This document shows, piece by piece, positions 9,301-20,429 of a stretch of DNA of 64,000 bases; position 1 is the first letter of the stretch; each line of letters starts with the position of its first letter. The translations under genes were made by a program, and so were the position numbers. A model generated the notes under the pieces. It was given only the letters and a program-made list of their open reading frames with translations, made no database searches and had not been told where the DNA came from. Origin of the DNA: Lachnospiraceae bacterium (GTDB lineage Bacteria; Bacillota; Clostridia; Lachnospirales; Lachnospiraceae); assembly GCA_022790855.1 (NCBI GenBank), contig JAAVYA010000049.1:1-64000 (forward strand). Reading direction: 5' to 3'.

Positions 9301-10617
9301 ATGAGCAAGATATGGGAACTTTATGAAAATTTAAATGAGATTGTCTATGTGGTGGATTTGGACAACTATGGTTTGGTATATGTGAATGCCCGGGGACGCA
9401 AAGCCTATGGCCTGGAAGGAGAGGCATATATGGGGAAAAAATGTTATCAGGCTCTGCAAGGCTGCGCCCTTCCCTGCGCTGCGTGTGAAAACTCCAGCCT
9501 GCGCCCCGGCCAGTTTTTGGAGTGGAGACAATGCCATCCCGTTTTGGGGAAGCTGCTGGAACGGAAGTGCACCTTGATCGAAGAAAACGGCAGACGTTAT
9601 CGGTTTGAGCTTGCCATTGACCAGGGAGATATCGGATGGCAGAAAGAACCCAGGATGGAGATTGACAGCGCCAATGCCATGGTAAATGAAGTATTGAGGA
9701 TCTCCCTCCAGGCGGATAAGCCTGAGAAGTCGATCCTTCGGCTGGTGGAATGCCTGGGGCAGTTTCTTCGGGGAGAGCGAGTTTATATTTTTGAAGAGAC
9801 AAGAGAAGGAAAACTTTCCAATACATATGAATGGTGCGCACAAGGCGTCAGCCGGCAAATAGAAAATTTGCAGAACATTTCCCAGGAAGTACCCAAGCTG
9901 TGGTATCAAAGATTTCAAAACGGAGAAAACGTCCTGATTCATGATTTAGAAGATGTCTGGCAGAAGGATCCCGGGCTGTATGGCTATTTATATCCCCAAG
10001 GGATTCAGTCCTTGGTGGCGAGCCCTTTGATGGATAAAAAAAGAGTCATTGGATTTTATGGGATTGACAATCCTCCAGGAAGATATATGGATCATATTTC
10101 ATCCGTATTTCAGATCGTAGGCCATTTTATCGTTTCCCTGCTGCGGAGAAGAAATCTGGTCAGAAGCCTGGAACAGATGAGTTACTATGACCAGCTGACG
10201 GAGATCGGAAACCGTCACGCCATGCACGAGTATATTGCTTCGCTGGGAAAAGAAGAAAGCGTGGGGGTTTTGTACTGCGATGTGATGGGATTAAAAAAAA
10301 TCAATGACACAAAAGGGCATCAGGCCGGCGACCGCCTTCTTCTGAGAGCCTGCCGTTGTTTGAAAGAAGAATTGGGTGAATACGCCCTTTTTCGCATCGG
10401 AGGGGACGAATTTCTTGCCCTTTGCCCGGGAATTGAAAACGAAGAGCTGCGGCGGCGTATGGAAGCAGTCAAACGTAAAGGAGAAGAGCAAGAGGCCAGT
10501 ATGGCTGTGGGTTGCGTATGGAACCCGGACGGCAGGACGGATTTGGACCGGCTGATTGCAGAAGCAGACGACAGAATGTATGAGGATAAAAGGGAGTATT
10601 ACGAAAAGCATGGATAA
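9301..10617 (+). CDS. Diguanylate cyclase with PAS and GAF-like sensory domains
   Basis: 438 residues. The N-terminal ~110 residues form a PAS-like domain (NEIVYVVDLDNYGLVYVN) with a CALPCAACENS cysteine cluster that could bind a metal or sense redox. A GAF-like domain follows (about 130-280: VASPLMDKKRVIGFYGIDN). The C-terminus is a GGDEF domain (YYDQLTEIGNRHAM; YCDVMGLKKINDTKGHQAGD; catalytic GGDEF at 367-371). I see no RxxD inhibitory site in front of GGDEF. The active site looks intact, so it should make c-di-GMP from two GTP. Its stop overlaps the start of the giant prepilin gene (ATGGATAA), so translation of the two is coupled. C-di-GMP promotes type IV pilus use in other Clostridia, which makes a regulatory role for this locus likely but inferred. 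Confidence 0.88.
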   Translation: MSKIWELYENLNEIVYVVDLDNYGLVYVNARGRKAYGLEGEAYMGKKCYQALQGCALPCAACENSSLRPGQFLEWRQCHPVLGKLLERKCTLIEENGRRYRFELAIDQGDIGWQKEPRMEIDSANAMVNEVLRISLQADKPEKSILRLVECLGQFLRGERVYIFEETREGKLSNTYEWCAQGVSRQIENLQNISQEVPKLWYQRFQNGENVLIHDLEDVWQKDPGLYGYLYPQGIQSLVASPLMDKKRVIGFYGIDNPPGRYMDHISSVFQIVGHFIVSLLRRRNLVRSLEQMSYYDQLTEIGNRHAMHEYIASLGKEESVGVLYCDVMGLKKINDTKGHQAGDRLLLRACRCLKEELGEYALFRIGGDEFLALCPGIENEELRRRMEAVKRKGEEQEASMAVGCVWNPDGRTDLDRLIAEADDRMYEDKREYYEKHG

Positions 10618-13600
10618 AATGGCAAAAAGAGGATTTACACTTACTGAAGTCTGCGTGACATTGGTGATTCTTGTAGTATTGGCGGCAATCGCGATTCCTA
10701 TGGGAATCAAATATCAAAAGCTTGCAGAGTTCCGAAAGAACGAGTCGAATGCCAAGACCGTTTATTTAGCTGCGGAATCTGCACTGACCTGGTATCGCAG
10801 CAGCGGACAGTGGGAAGATTTCTGCCGGGAAGTAGTAAGGGACGGGATGCGCAATGATACCTTTGAAGAGACGGAATCGGAAAAAAACGGCCGAATCTAT
10901 GCGATCACCTTAAATAGCAAACACGCCAAAGAAAAATCCCCCTCTCAGGAATTAGTGCGCAGGCTGTTGTCCGACAGTATTTACGATAAAGAATTTTTGA
11001 ACGCCGCCATTGCAGTGGAAATTGATATTGAGACAGGTCAGGTCTATTCAGCTTTTTACGCAACCAGATGTAAGTCCCTTTCTTACGAGGAGACAGGCGA
11101 GGAAGGGATACAAAGCATCAGCGCCAAAGGGGAGAATCGGAGCTACGGGAGCCGGAGACAACGTCTTTTGGGATATTACTCCACAGAGGATATGGCCAAT
11201 GTGGTGGATTTGAAGCCTGCCAGGATGAAGGTTACCACCATCAGTCTGGTAAATGGGGAAACCTTGTCCCTGAACTGGTCCGGCAATTCCCGGCACGATA
11301 ATTTGGATGTGGAATATGAGATCACATTTTACGGAAGCACATCCCAGGAAAAGTTGTTTTCCACTTCGGTAAACTGGTATGATTTAAAAGCCGCAGGCGC
11401 CAACGAGAATCAGGTTGCCGGGCTGAAATTGACAGATTCGGAGGGAAATACCATAGGCGGCGAGGCTGCGGTGTGGTACTTCCCCCTGACATATCAGGCC
11501 AAGGAGGGGCAAAACGGTAAATTTTCTCTGGTGCTAGACGCTATGATGTCGGCAGAGCTGATGGAACGGCTCTATGCAGCGGAACAAGCCGGCCAGGGAG
11601 AAGTGCTGGCCAGAGAGTATAGTACCAGCATTACCCGTCTGGGCGCTTTCATTCCCCAATTATCTTTGCCTTGTGATGTCTATGCAGTCATTGAAACAAG
11701 GCCGGTGTATGAACACAGCGCCGGGGATTTTCGGGAATACCGTCCAGGAAGTCCCATGCGTTCCAATGAAGCCAATACCCTATACGGGGCCGGAAGCCTG
11801 GATGATACGGGGACGCTTGAAGCAGAAATCACCCGGTTTCGTCATCTTTCCAATATCCGCTATTATGAGGAACAGAAGAAAGCTGTCTTTACTTTGGCCG
11901 GTCGGAATCTGGACTGGATGGCTTCTGGAACCGGGCTGTATGATGCGGCTCTCTCTTCGGAGAAGGGAAATAAAAGAACCCTCCGGTGGCAAAGCGCTGC
12001 CGACGATACGCAAGTAGACTTTCCAACCATACGTCTCCTTTCGGAACATCATGTACTTAGAGGCCAGGGAGAACAATCAAGCATCCGCCGTTTGCGTTTG
12101 GGGGAACATTCCCTGCCGGGGGACGACTTCGTGGACAACATATATCAGGAGAGCGTTGACAAACCATATGCCAGGTATTTGGGGCTGTTTGGGGAAGTAG
12201 AAGGAACCATGGAACATCTGGTGTTTCAAGATCCGCTGCTGACTTTGGGGGAAGAGGAAGAACAAGCTGGAACAGATTGGAAATTTTGTCGTTTGTATGG
12301 CGTGGGAATCCTCTGCGGCAGAAGCCAGGGAAAGCTGTCGGATATTTCCGTGCAAGCGGCAGCAAAGGGAACAGAGGCTCTTTCCGTATGGCTTCCAAAG
12401 CGGGAGGGGATATCCGGGATACAAGAAAAGGATCCGGCTGCCATTGGGGGATTGATCGGGGTTTTGGCCGGAGAGGATTCGGAGGGAAATCTGCATCCTT
12501 TGGCAGAGGGCAGCGAAGCTGTGATCCAAAATCTTACCATGGAAGGGAAAGTAACCGGAAAGCTTCCAGAGCCAAAACAAAAGCAGGGAGAAGGGGAGGA
12601 CGTAGAAATCCTGGCTATGGATTATTCATACGGCATAGGAGGAATTTTTGGATATGCCTGGGTAGAAGACGAGATAACAGTGACAGGCTGCGTGAACCAT
12701 GCTGATATATCCGGCAATCTTTTTACCGGAGGGATCGGCGGCTTTATGCAGGGCGGTTATCAGGGTGATTCCAGGCAAAAAGTACAGCCGGGAATACAGG
12801 ATTGTGAAAATGACGGGAAAGTCCAATGCACGGCAGGGCATAAGGAAGAAGAAGGGCTGCTGGAAGGACGGTACTTCGGCGGAATTGTTGGGTTTGGACA
12901 AAAACTGCAGATACAGGATTGTACCAGCGCACCAGGCCGCTATAGCAACACTGGTTATACTCAGGAAGATCAGGATCTCTTGCAGGGGCAGTATGTGGGA
13001 GGTATCATTGGTTACGGCAGCAGCAGTCAGCTTACCGGCTGCAGTACGAAGATGGGCGGTTACATTTTGGGCTCCGACTATGTAGGAGGAATTGCAGGGG
13101 GATTATCCAATGATGTGAAGCATGCCATTACGGCGGCAGAAGGCATCGGAGTGACCACCAATGCCTGCTATGTCATCGGCAACAGCTATGTGGGCGGAAT
13201 TTTAGGAAAAAATGACGGCGCGGCAGATGAGATTACCATATCCAGCTGCATTAACAATGGGGTAGTGGCCGGATATGGGCGTTACGTAGGGGGGATCGTA
13301 GGCTATAACGGAGAACGGGGCGTATTGGAAGACTGCGCCAGTTACCTTTCTGATTACGGCGGTTTGGTATTTGAGATGATCGTATCCAGATGGAAAGCCA
13401 CTGCAGATTGTGCTGGCGGGCTGGCAGGTTATAACAATGGAACGATCATATTTCATGAGGACAGTGAAGCCATCACCGTAAAGTCTGTGTCAACGGTGGT
13501 GGTAGGCCAAAACTTTGTAGGAGGCGTCGTTGGATTTAATGATGTAAAAGGTTCCCTGGATGTGCATTATACATTGATCGGCGGGCGGATTTATGCATAT

Positions 13601-16600
13601 GGTATGGGGGCGGGAGGCTGTATCGGTGTAAATGCTTCCCAGGAAATCCTGACAAGGGATTTGGAGATCAAGCCCTCCAGCGTCCGGGGCGTCTCCTGTG
13701 TGGGAGGCGTCATCGGGGCAAATGTGGTAGATTTGCAGGAAGATGTGGTCATGGACAGCTTTCGGGCCAATAATGGATTAGGCAGTATTACCGGGGAAGT
13801 TTTTACCGGGGGCCTGATCGGCTATCATAGGACTTATACGGAAGAACAGCTAAAAGAAGGAAGCGGCGAAGCAATTTTACTGGAGCGTCTATTGTCTTCG
13901 GCAAAAGGGGGAGAACCAAAAGAATCCTCCCTGCTCCCTAGTCTGGGAGAAGGCAATATCCCCATAGGGGCTGTTCCTTCGGAAAACACCCATCTTCTTA
14001 CGATTACCGATGGCAGAAATACAGAAGAAGAATTGCAGTTTGCAGGAAATAATATCCCCATCCGCGCCCATATTTATACCGGAGGCATTGTGGGATATTG
14101 CGAGGAAGAAAGCAGGCTGGTGCTGCGGAACTGCCGGAATGACGGAAATATTTCCAGGCTTTTGGAAGAAGGAGAGCTGGGAGCAGACAAAGGGGTATCA
14201 CTGAAACAATATCTGGACAGAGGGGGAAGCTCTCCTTTGACACAGGAAGAAACGACGGAGCTTGAGGGTCTTGACGTCTGTATGGCAGGAGGCATCATCA
14301 GCACAAACATGAAAAATCAAGTGGTTGACCATTGCGCCAATACCGGAAGCATGAATGGGTTTGTGGGCCTTGGAGGCATTGTGGGATTCAATGCCGGAGG
14401 AATATTCCGCTGTAGGTTAATCGATCATTTTGGAAACGGCACATTGGACTATATCGGAGGGATTGCCGGGCTGAATCTGAAAGAAGATGGGACCATCCGG
14501 CTGTACCAGGAACCAGGAATAGATGGCCGAACATGGCAGTATACTTCCGGGACCATAGCAGAATGCAGCACACAGGCGGGCAGGACCATTACCGGTTCCA
14601 GCTATGTGGGAGGCATCGCCGGGTACAATATGACAGGAGGCGTCCTTTCCGAAAACAATAGTGAAGCCAATATTACGGCAGAAGGAGATTATGCCGGAGG
14701 CATTGCCGGGGTAAATAAAGGAACCATAACCGTAGGAGAAGACACCGGGACGGCGGCCCGGACCATCCGGGGAATCAATGGGATGGGAGTGGGCGGCATT
14801 GCAGGCCGAAACCAGGGGGAAATCCGCTTGACTGCCCAGAAATCCCAGGACAAAGATTTGGTGGCAGTGGGAGAAGCCGTTACCATTACCGGCAGGGAAA
14901 AAGTCGGCGGGATTGTGGGAATCCAGGAAGGAAATTTAGATGCTGGGAAGGGATACCTGGTGTGTAAGGCATCGCTTGTACAAGCGCTGGAAGGGTATGC
15001 CGGAGGAATTGCCGGAGAAAATTACGGAGCTGTGACCCGGGCCAAAAATCAAAGCAGCCGTGTGACGGCAAATCAAGGCCCTGCCGGAGGTATTGTGGCA
15101 GTGAATCAGACAGGCATCGTCCTGAAAGAATGCCAGGGTATGGGAGATGTAAACAGTGATAACGGTTTTGCCGGAGGCATTGCCGGGGAGAATTATGGAA
15201 CCATTCAGGGCTGCAGCGTGGGAGGCGGGGCAAAAACCATAGAGATCCGCAGCCTGAACAAAGCGCAGATGGGTGGGATATGCGCGGTCAACCACGGCCT
15301 GATAAAGCACAGCGCACCCCTTTCGGAGGTTCTCCTCTCCGGGGACGGGGATATCATAGGGGGGATCACCGGGGAAAATCTTGGAACCATGCAGGATATA
15401 TCCGCCTCCTATATGCCCAAACTCAATCTCTTTGCCGGAAATTTGACGGTGGGCGGGGCCGCCGGTAAGAACCGGGGACGGATGCAGAATATTGCAGCCT
15501 CGGAACTGAAGTTTTTAGAGTTTGATAACTACCGGTTTTTGGGAGGCATCGCAGGGGTGAACCTGCAAGAAGGGCAGATTGCAGAATGCAGCCTGACAGA
15601 CGGCGTACTGAAAGAGGAACGAGGTCTTCCGGGAAATTGTTACGGAGGCATTGCGGGGGATAATTACGGAAGTCTGACGGACTGTGAGATTTCAGATATT
15701 ACCATGGAAATAAAAGGCGTGTATACCGCTACCAGCACCAGTACTTCCGACCAAAAAGAAAAACTGGCGACTCACGTAGGCGGGGTGGCTGGAAAAAATG
15801 AGGAAGGAGCAAGCATCACAGGCTGCCTGATCGCAGGATCAGACTGCCGGATGGAAATAAATAACGGGATGGCGGGAGGAGTCGCCGGATATAACAAAGG
15901 AACGATAACCGGCTCCGGAGATGGAAGTACCCGGACACTGATGGCAAATTTGACCGGACAGCCTTCAGACAAGGCGGATACCCTTCGTTCCAATGCGGAG
16001 GCTCTGGGGATTCGGGCGGACAGTTCCTATGTAAGCTGGAATAACCAGACAGGCGTATCCATGGATCAGTTATCCTATGCAAACGGAAACAGTATTTTAG
16101 AGGGCAGGAGCCTGATTTTGACCATGAAGGTCAACGGCAGCTTGGGGGGCATTACTGCCTATAACGCTCCGGAAGGGAAATTGAATTACTGCGCTACGGG
16201 CAACTGGTATCTCAATAACCGATCGGACGCCATCGGCGTAGGTACCGGAGGGATCATCGGCATGAATGAATCAGAACATGACCAGTCCTTTTTATTAAAC
16301 CGGGCATTTGTAGGAAGGCAGGTCTCTTCCCAGGATACCAACCGTTTCGCCGGAGGGATTATCGGAAATCAGAACAATACCACCAGAGATGGGTGGAAAC
16401 TGAAAGCCTGCTTCAATTATGGGACGGTATATTGCTTAAGGACACATTATTCTGGAGGTATTTTAGGCCAATGGACCGGAACCGGAGGCGCCATTGAAGA
16501 ATGTAACAATTTCGGAAATCTTCAGACTACATATGAGGCGGGATGGGTAGGCGCATCCGGCGGAATCGTAGCTCAGCTTTATCATGCCTACGAGGGCAGC

Positions 16601-19600
16601 GAATATAATATCATAAGCTGCGGAAATTACGGAAATATTTACGGACGTACCGGGGCTGGCAATACGGGATGTGCCAATGACAGCGCAGGTATTTTGGGAA
16701 ATATTACCGCCTATGAAGCAAGCGAGGGTCAGGGCCAGAACTTTACCGTTCAGGTATTGGATTGCGTCAACGGGTCGGGAGTGGAGATTTATTCTGCATC
16801 GATGGCTTCCGGTATTGTAGGATTTTTATCTTGTGACAATCCTAGAGGCCAGAGCCAGATCGGAGCCGCTACCCAAAACATTACCCTGCGTATGGAGCGG
16901 TGCCGGAATTATGCAAAAGTACTAAAAGGCGGCGGAGGCAATCGATTTGTAGGCGGAATATTTGGAGAACGCTATGCCAGAGCCGGAGCGGAGCATACCT
17001 ATATTAAGGACTGCTATTCGGTCAACCCCATTACGGCCGGAACTTATGAGAACCGGAACTATCCGGTGGTTTCCTATACGACTAATAATGTAAACGTTCC
17101 ATATCTGAATGCAAAGGCCAATTACTTTTTGTGCGATGCCGGCGGAGGCAATTCAGGCTATGACAGTTTCCGTATTCTGGAGCAGGACCAATATACCGTA
17201 AGGGCCGCTCCGGACAATTTGACGAGAGCAGATGCAAGCTGTATCTATCGGGTGGACAGCTTAGGAAAATCTTATGTGGCGCGGATCCATTCGGACAGCA
17301 TCGTATCCGGAAAGCAGCTTACCGTTGTCAATGACAAAGTATATGAAAACGAAAAGGAAATCGGGGAAATATTGTTCCCCATTGACCAAAACGAAGAACC
17401 AGCGGCTTCCTACAGCCGTCTTTCGGATATCCTTCAAAAAGGCAGTCATTTTGACGACCACGTGAGAAATGCCTATTACAAAGTAGAAGACGAATCTCTT
17501 TTGCTCCAGGATGGTGTACCAGCAGGACTCAAGATGCAGGCGCCTCAAAGCGTAGCTTTTACAAGAAACGGAAGCCAGGCGGTGGTGACGGTGACTCCAG
17601 CAGCCGGGACGGATCCCTTCCGGTATACGGCGGATTTATATTTGAAAAAAGGAGAAGCATCGGAACTTATCATGTCCGGAATTACTTTTTATTCAGAGGA
17701 ATACAGCTTTCGCCTTCCACAGGAGGCAACGAAAGAGGGAGATCCCTTTGTAGTAGTTCAGGCGCACAGTATGTTCCAGGAGGAAGTACTTCCCTCGGAG
17801 GCAGTTTCCTCAGATAAAATGGCGGGACAGGCCCTGCTGCCAAGCCCCCAGATCTGCATCGAACTGAACCGGGATGGGCAGGGCTATCGCTTCCGCCTGC
17901 TGAACTGGGAGGAGTATCCCCAGGAAAAAGAATGGCAGATTTCCGTAAAATTTATGGACGGTACGCCGGAACTTAGAGGAACGCCAGATGGGGAAGGGTA
18001 TTTCGGAACGCTTGTTCCTACGAAAGATTCCTTGCAGCAGCTTTTGGTTCAAGCAGTTTCCAACGATCAGACGCTGCTTCCCTCGGCTCAGGTTCCCGTT
18101 CCGGTCTACCTTCCAAAGGACAAGCCTTCTATTACCCTGGATGAAGCCAATTACGGCAGAGGAAAAGCGAAGCCTAAGGTAACGCTTACCGGAACAAATT
18201 TATCGGATTTGAAGGTTACGGTAACCCTGGATGCCACAGGCTCTGGAACGGTGACCACTCCTCCGGTGTATCGTGTGGAGCTGATGGGAACCTGGAGGGA
18301 AGAGAATGGAAAGGAATATCCAGATACGGTGATTTTGAGTAGGGATATTCTGGCGGCTTCCAATGGAGCGGCCACGGCAGATTTCAGCGGCCTACCGGAT
18401 TATGCAAGGAATGTGACGGACTGGAAAGTACGGATCTGGTATGCCCAATCTGGTTTGGGGCCGGTCTATACGTACTGTACTGCCAGCGAAGAAGACGCCA
18501 ATATCCGTATGCTGTATATGGAGGAGGAAGGAGGGGGACAAAAGCCTCGTTGGGAGTATGCTTACAGCAGCGTACTGGAAAGCAATGCTTTGAAGCAAGA
18601 CTGCAGCTGGAGCCTGGAGAATCTGTTTTGGTGGAAAAAGCCAAATTTGATGGAGGTAATAGAAGGTCTGGCGCCGGAATTTGATGAGAACAATCATCTG
18701 AAATATACCTTCCGTTGGGATGAGAAAGAAGGAGAGTACCAAAAAGGCGACCGTTATTTGGTGTCTTTGACAGGCATAAACGACGGCAGCCAGGTATCCC
18801 TGGTAACAAATCAGGAAGTTTCAGGGAACAGTTTTACAGCAGACGCCCAGCAATGGACCTATGAAAAGGTGGAGCTTACAGTAACCAGTATCGGAGACGC
18901 GAAAGAAGGAATCCTGGGGTTATCCGAAACCAGGACTTACCTGGTGGGACAACGGCTGCCCCGTCCGGCCCAGCCCTCGGTAGAAAATCCAGATGTCAAT
19001 GAATTGGTGTATTCCATTGCATGGAGCCCCATCCGGCCAGAGACGGGCTGCGGGTCATATGGAATCTATGTAAGACCCTATGAAGCAGACGGAAGCCTTG
19101 GGCTGCCCATAAAGCTGGGAGAAGCAAGCGTCCTGGAAAATACAGGGGGCAGATATGAAAAGAAGCTGGATGTAAGCGAGTATCAGGGGCAGCGGATCAT
19201 TTTGTATCTAGTTGCCCAGGCAGAGCCAGGAAGCTTCCGGTATGTGGACAGCTTAGAGGGCATTACCTACGAACTTACCGTACCTAGTCGGATTCCGGCG
19301 CCTCAGGTGACCTGGGAAAAAAGCTGGGAGTACGATCCCAGTCTGCCGGTATCCGTTTGGGGATTTGAGAACACCGGAGGCCCCGGCGGGGACAGCCTGA
19401 ATATACGGGTGATACCGGATCGTGCAAGTATTCCGCCGGGAGACAGCGGTTATCTTTTGAAAGCTTATGTGTTTGATCAGGAAGAAGAGGCCCTTAAGGC
19501 AAAAGAGGAAATAGAAGCCGGAGGGGAACCGTCCCAGGGAGTTTTGGCCACATACCCGGCCAAAGATGAGGCGGGAGAACTGATCCCCGTTCAGATGGAC

Positions 19601-20392
19601 GTAGGAGGGGGCAATACCTACAGCCATACTTTGACAGGCTTATCCTCGTCCTACGGGGGAAAATGGATCTTATGCAGCGTCAGGATTTCTTCCGGCGGAG
19701 GCCAGATCAGCTCCCAGTGGAGAGTAAATACTGATGTATGGCGTCTGCCTTATGTGAAACTGCAAGCGCCGGAAGTAACCCTTGTAAGCCAGCAGCGGGA
19801 GCTTGAGGCGACAGACACCACCAACCCAGATTTGCCCCAGGTGCAAAAGTGGCAGGCAGAACGCATTGCTTTTTGCTGGGATAGTGAACCTCTGGCGGAC
19901 GCTTACTATGTAACCTTAAAACAAAAGAATGGCGCCGCTTTAAACATCCGTATGATAGAACAACGGGAAAATGGAGCAGTTTTCGTATATGTTCAAAAGG
20001 GACAGACAGGAGAGGAGCCAGTGTGGGAGCTCCGTGAGATGGAGCAAGTGTCAGAGGATGGGCTTTTCAGCTTTGAACTGCCGGAGTATGGAGCCAGCTT
20101 AGAGAGCACCTACACCCAGGCAGGGATCACCTATTATTACCAGGTGCAGATGAATGCCCGTCTGGAAGTGCGCCAAAAAGAAAACGGCGGATATACCTAT
20201 ACCCTTTTACTGCCGGATGCCCAGTCCATGACTACAGAAGCCGGCGTATCCATTACAGAAGCAGGTCTTAGGCCCACCTTAGCAGTATCTGTCAGGGCGG
20301 ATGCAGCCCAAAATGCATCGGATTTGTTCCCGGGGCAGCCAAGCGACGCGTACCGTCCCTCAGAAGATACAGCGGTGCCCCTGGGAAATTAG
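10610..20392 (+). CDS. Giant modular prepilin with GLUG-type repeats
   Basis: About 3,260 residues from the ATG at 10610, which overlaps the cyclase stop; AGGGAG lies 13 bases upstream, and an ATG at 10619 is an alternative. The N-terminus is a class III prepilin signal, MDKMAKRG/FTLTEV, with glutamate at mature position 5 and a hydrophobic helix to about residue 30, so PilD should process it and the helix should pack into a pilus. About residues 60-410 are a non-repetitive domain. From about 415 to 2120 come roughly 35-40 copies of a GG(I/V)xG(Y/F/V)N motif, the GLUG-type beta-solenoid repeat of surface adhesins. About residues 2270-3260 are probable FN3/Ig-like beta domains (for example RPAQPSVENPDVNELVYSIA). 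There is no C-terminal anchor, LPXTG or second membrane helix. It is best read as a pilus-borne adhesin; the ligand is unknown. Confidence 0.8.
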   Translation: MDKMAKRGFTLTEVCVTLVILVVLAAIAIPMGIKYQKLAEFRKNESNAKTVYLAAESALTWYRSSGQWEDFCREVVRDGMRNDTFEETESEKNGRIYAITLNSKHAKEKSPSQELVRRLLSDSIYDKEFLNAAIAVEIDIETGQVYSAFYATRCKSLSYEETGEEGIQSISAKGENRSYGSRRQRLLGYYSTEDMANVVDLKPARMKVTTISLVNGETLSLNWSGNSRHDNLDVEYEITFYGSTSQEKLFSTSVNWYDLKAAGANENQVAGLKLTDSEGNTIGGEAAVWYFPLTYQAKEGQNGKFSLVLDAMMSAELMERLYAAEQAGQGEVLAREYSTSITRLGAFIPQLSLPCDVYAVIETRPVYEHSAGDFREYRPGSPMRSNEANTLYGAGSLDDTGTLEAEITRFRHLSNIRYYEEQKKAVFTLAGRNLDWMASGTGLYDAALSSEKGNKRTLRWQSAADDTQVDFPTIRLLSEHHVLRGQGEQSSIRRLRLGEHSLPGDDFVDNIYQESVDKPYARYLGLFGEVEGTMEHLVFQDPLLTLGEEEEQAGTDWKFCRLYGVGILCGRSQGKLSDISVQAAAKGTEALSVWLPKREGISGIQEKDPAAIGGLIGVLAGEDSEGNLHPLAEGSEAVIQNLTMEGKVTGKLPEPKQKQGEGEDVEILAMDYSYGIGGIFGYAWVEDEITVTGCVNHADISGNLFTGGIGGFMQGGYQGDSRQKVQPGIQDCENDGKVQCTAGHKEEEGLLEGRYFGGIVGFGQKLQIQDCTSAPGRYSNTGYTQEDQDLLQGQYVGGIIGYGSSSQLTGCSTKMGGYILGSDYVGGIAGGLSNDVKHAITAAEGIGVTTNACYVIGNSYVGGILGKNDGAADEITISSCINNGVVAGYGRYVGGIVGYNGERGVLEDCASYLSDYGGLVFEMIVSRWKATADCAGGLAGYNNGTIIFHEDSEAITVKSVSTVVVGQNFVGGVVGFNDVKGSLDVHYTLIGGRIYAYGMGAGGCIGVNASQEILTRDLEIKPSSVRGVSCVGGVIGANVVDLQEDVVMDSFRANNGLGSITGEVFTGGLIGYHRTYTEEQLKEGSGEAILLERLLSSAKGGEPKESSLLPSLGEGNIPIGAVPSENTHLLTITDGRNTEEELQFAGNNIPIRAHIYTGGIVGYCEEESRLVLRNCRNDGNISRLLEEGELGADKGVSLKQYLDRGGSSPLTQEETTELEGLDVCMAGGIISTNMKNQVVDHCANTGSMNGFVGLGGIVGFNAGGIFRCRLIDHFGNGTLDYIGGIAGLNLKEDGTIRLYQEPGIDGRTWQYTSGTIAECSTQAGRTITGSSYVGGIAGYNMTGGVLSENNSEANITAEGDYAGGIAGVNKGTITVGEDTGTAARTIRGINGMGVGGIAGRNQGEIRLTAQKSQDKDLVAVGEAVTITGREKVGGIVGIQEGNLDAGKGYLVCKASLVQALEGYAGGIAGENYGAVTRAKNQSSRVTANQGPAGGIVAVNQTGIVLKECQGMGDVNSDNGFAGGIAGENYGTIQGCSVGGGAKTIEIRSLNKAQMGGICAVNHGLIKHSAPLSEVLLSGDGDIIGGITGENLGTMQDISASYMPKLNLFAGNLTVGGAAGKNRGRMQNIAASELKFLEFDNYRFLGGIAGVNLQEGQIAECSLTDGVLKEERGLPGNCYGGIAGDNYGSLTDCEISDITMEIKGVYTATSTSTSDQKEKLATHVGGVAGKNEEGASITGCLIAGSDCRMEINNGMAGGVAGYNKGTITGSGDGSTRTLMANLTGQPSDKADTLRSNAEALGIRADSSYVSWNNQTGVSMDQLSYANGNSILEGRSLILTMKVNGSLGGITAYNAPEGKLNYCATGNWYLNNRSDAIGVGTGGIIGMNESEHDQSFLLNRAFVGRQVSSQDTNRFAGGIIGNQNNTTRDGWKLKACFNYGTVYCLRTHYSGGILGQWTGTGGAIEECNNFGNLQTTYEAGWVGASGGIVAQLYHAYEGSEYNIISCGNYGNIYGRTGAGNTGCANDSAGILGNITAYEASEGQGQNFTVQVLDCVNGSGVEIYSASMASGIVGFLSCDNPRGQSQIGAATQNITLRMERCRNYAKVLKGGGGNRFVGGIFGERYARAGAEHTYIKDCYSVNPITAGTYENRNYPVVSYTTNNVNVPYLNAKANYFLCDAGGGNSGYDSFRILEQDQYTVRAAPDNLTRADASCIYRVDSLGKSYVARIHSDSIVSGKQLTVVNDKVYENEKEIGEILFPIDQNEEPAASYSRLSDILQKGSHFDDHVRNAYYKVEDESLLLQDGVPAGLKMQAPQSVAFTRNGSQAVVTVTPAAGTDPFRYTADLYLKKGEASELIMSGITFYSEEYSFRLPQEATKEGDPFVVVQAHSMFQEEVLPSEAVSSDKMAGQALLPSPQICIELNRDGQGYRFRLLNWEEYPQEKEWQISVKFMDGTPELRGTPDGEGYFGTLVPTKDSLQQLLVQAVSNDQTLLPSAQVPVPVYLPKDKPSITLDEANYGRGKAKPKVTLTGTNLSDLKVTVTLDATGSGTVTTPPVYRVELMGTWREENGKEYPDTVILSRDILAASNGAATADFSGLPDYARNVTDWKVRIWYAQSGLGPVYTYCTASEEDANIRMLYMEEEGGGQKPRWEYAYSSVLESNALKQDCSWSLENLFWWKKPNLMEVIEGLAPEFDENNHLKYTFRWDEKEGEYQKGDRYLVSLTGINDGSQVSLVTNQEVSGNSFTADAQQWTYEKVELTVTSIGDAKEGILGLSETRTYLVGQRLPRPAQPSVENPDVNELVYSIAWSPIRPETGCGSYGIYVRPYEADGSLGLPIKLGEASVLENTGGRYEKKLDVSEYQGQRIILYLVAQAEPGSFRYVDSLEGITYELTVPSRIPAPQVTWEKSWEYDPSLPVSVWGFENTGGPGGDSLNIRVIPDRASIPPGDSGYLLKAYVFDQEEEALKAKEEIEAGGEPSQGVLATYPAKDEAGELIPVQMDVGGGNTYSHTLTGLSSSYGGKWILCSVRISSGGGQISSQWRVNTDVWRLPYVKLQAPEVTLVSQQRELEATDTTNPDLPQVQKWQAERIAFCWDSEPLADAYYVTLKQKNGAALNIRMIEQRENGAVFVYVQKGQTGEEPVWELREMEQVSEDGLFSFELPEYGASLESTYTQAGITYYYQVQMNARLEVRQKENGGYTYTLLLPDAQSMTTEAGVSITEAGLRPTLAVSVRADAAQNASDLFPGQPSDAYRPSEDTAVPLGN

Positions 20393-20429
20393 CGGAAAAG
20401 TTTCGATTCAAAAGAGAAAGGGAGGGATC

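Noticed and set aside
12600-17000. Internal repeats of the giant prepilin as a DNA repeat array or CRISPR
   Set aside because: The repetition is at protein level (GLUG-type motifs); nucleotide copies vary too much and lie inside one open frame.
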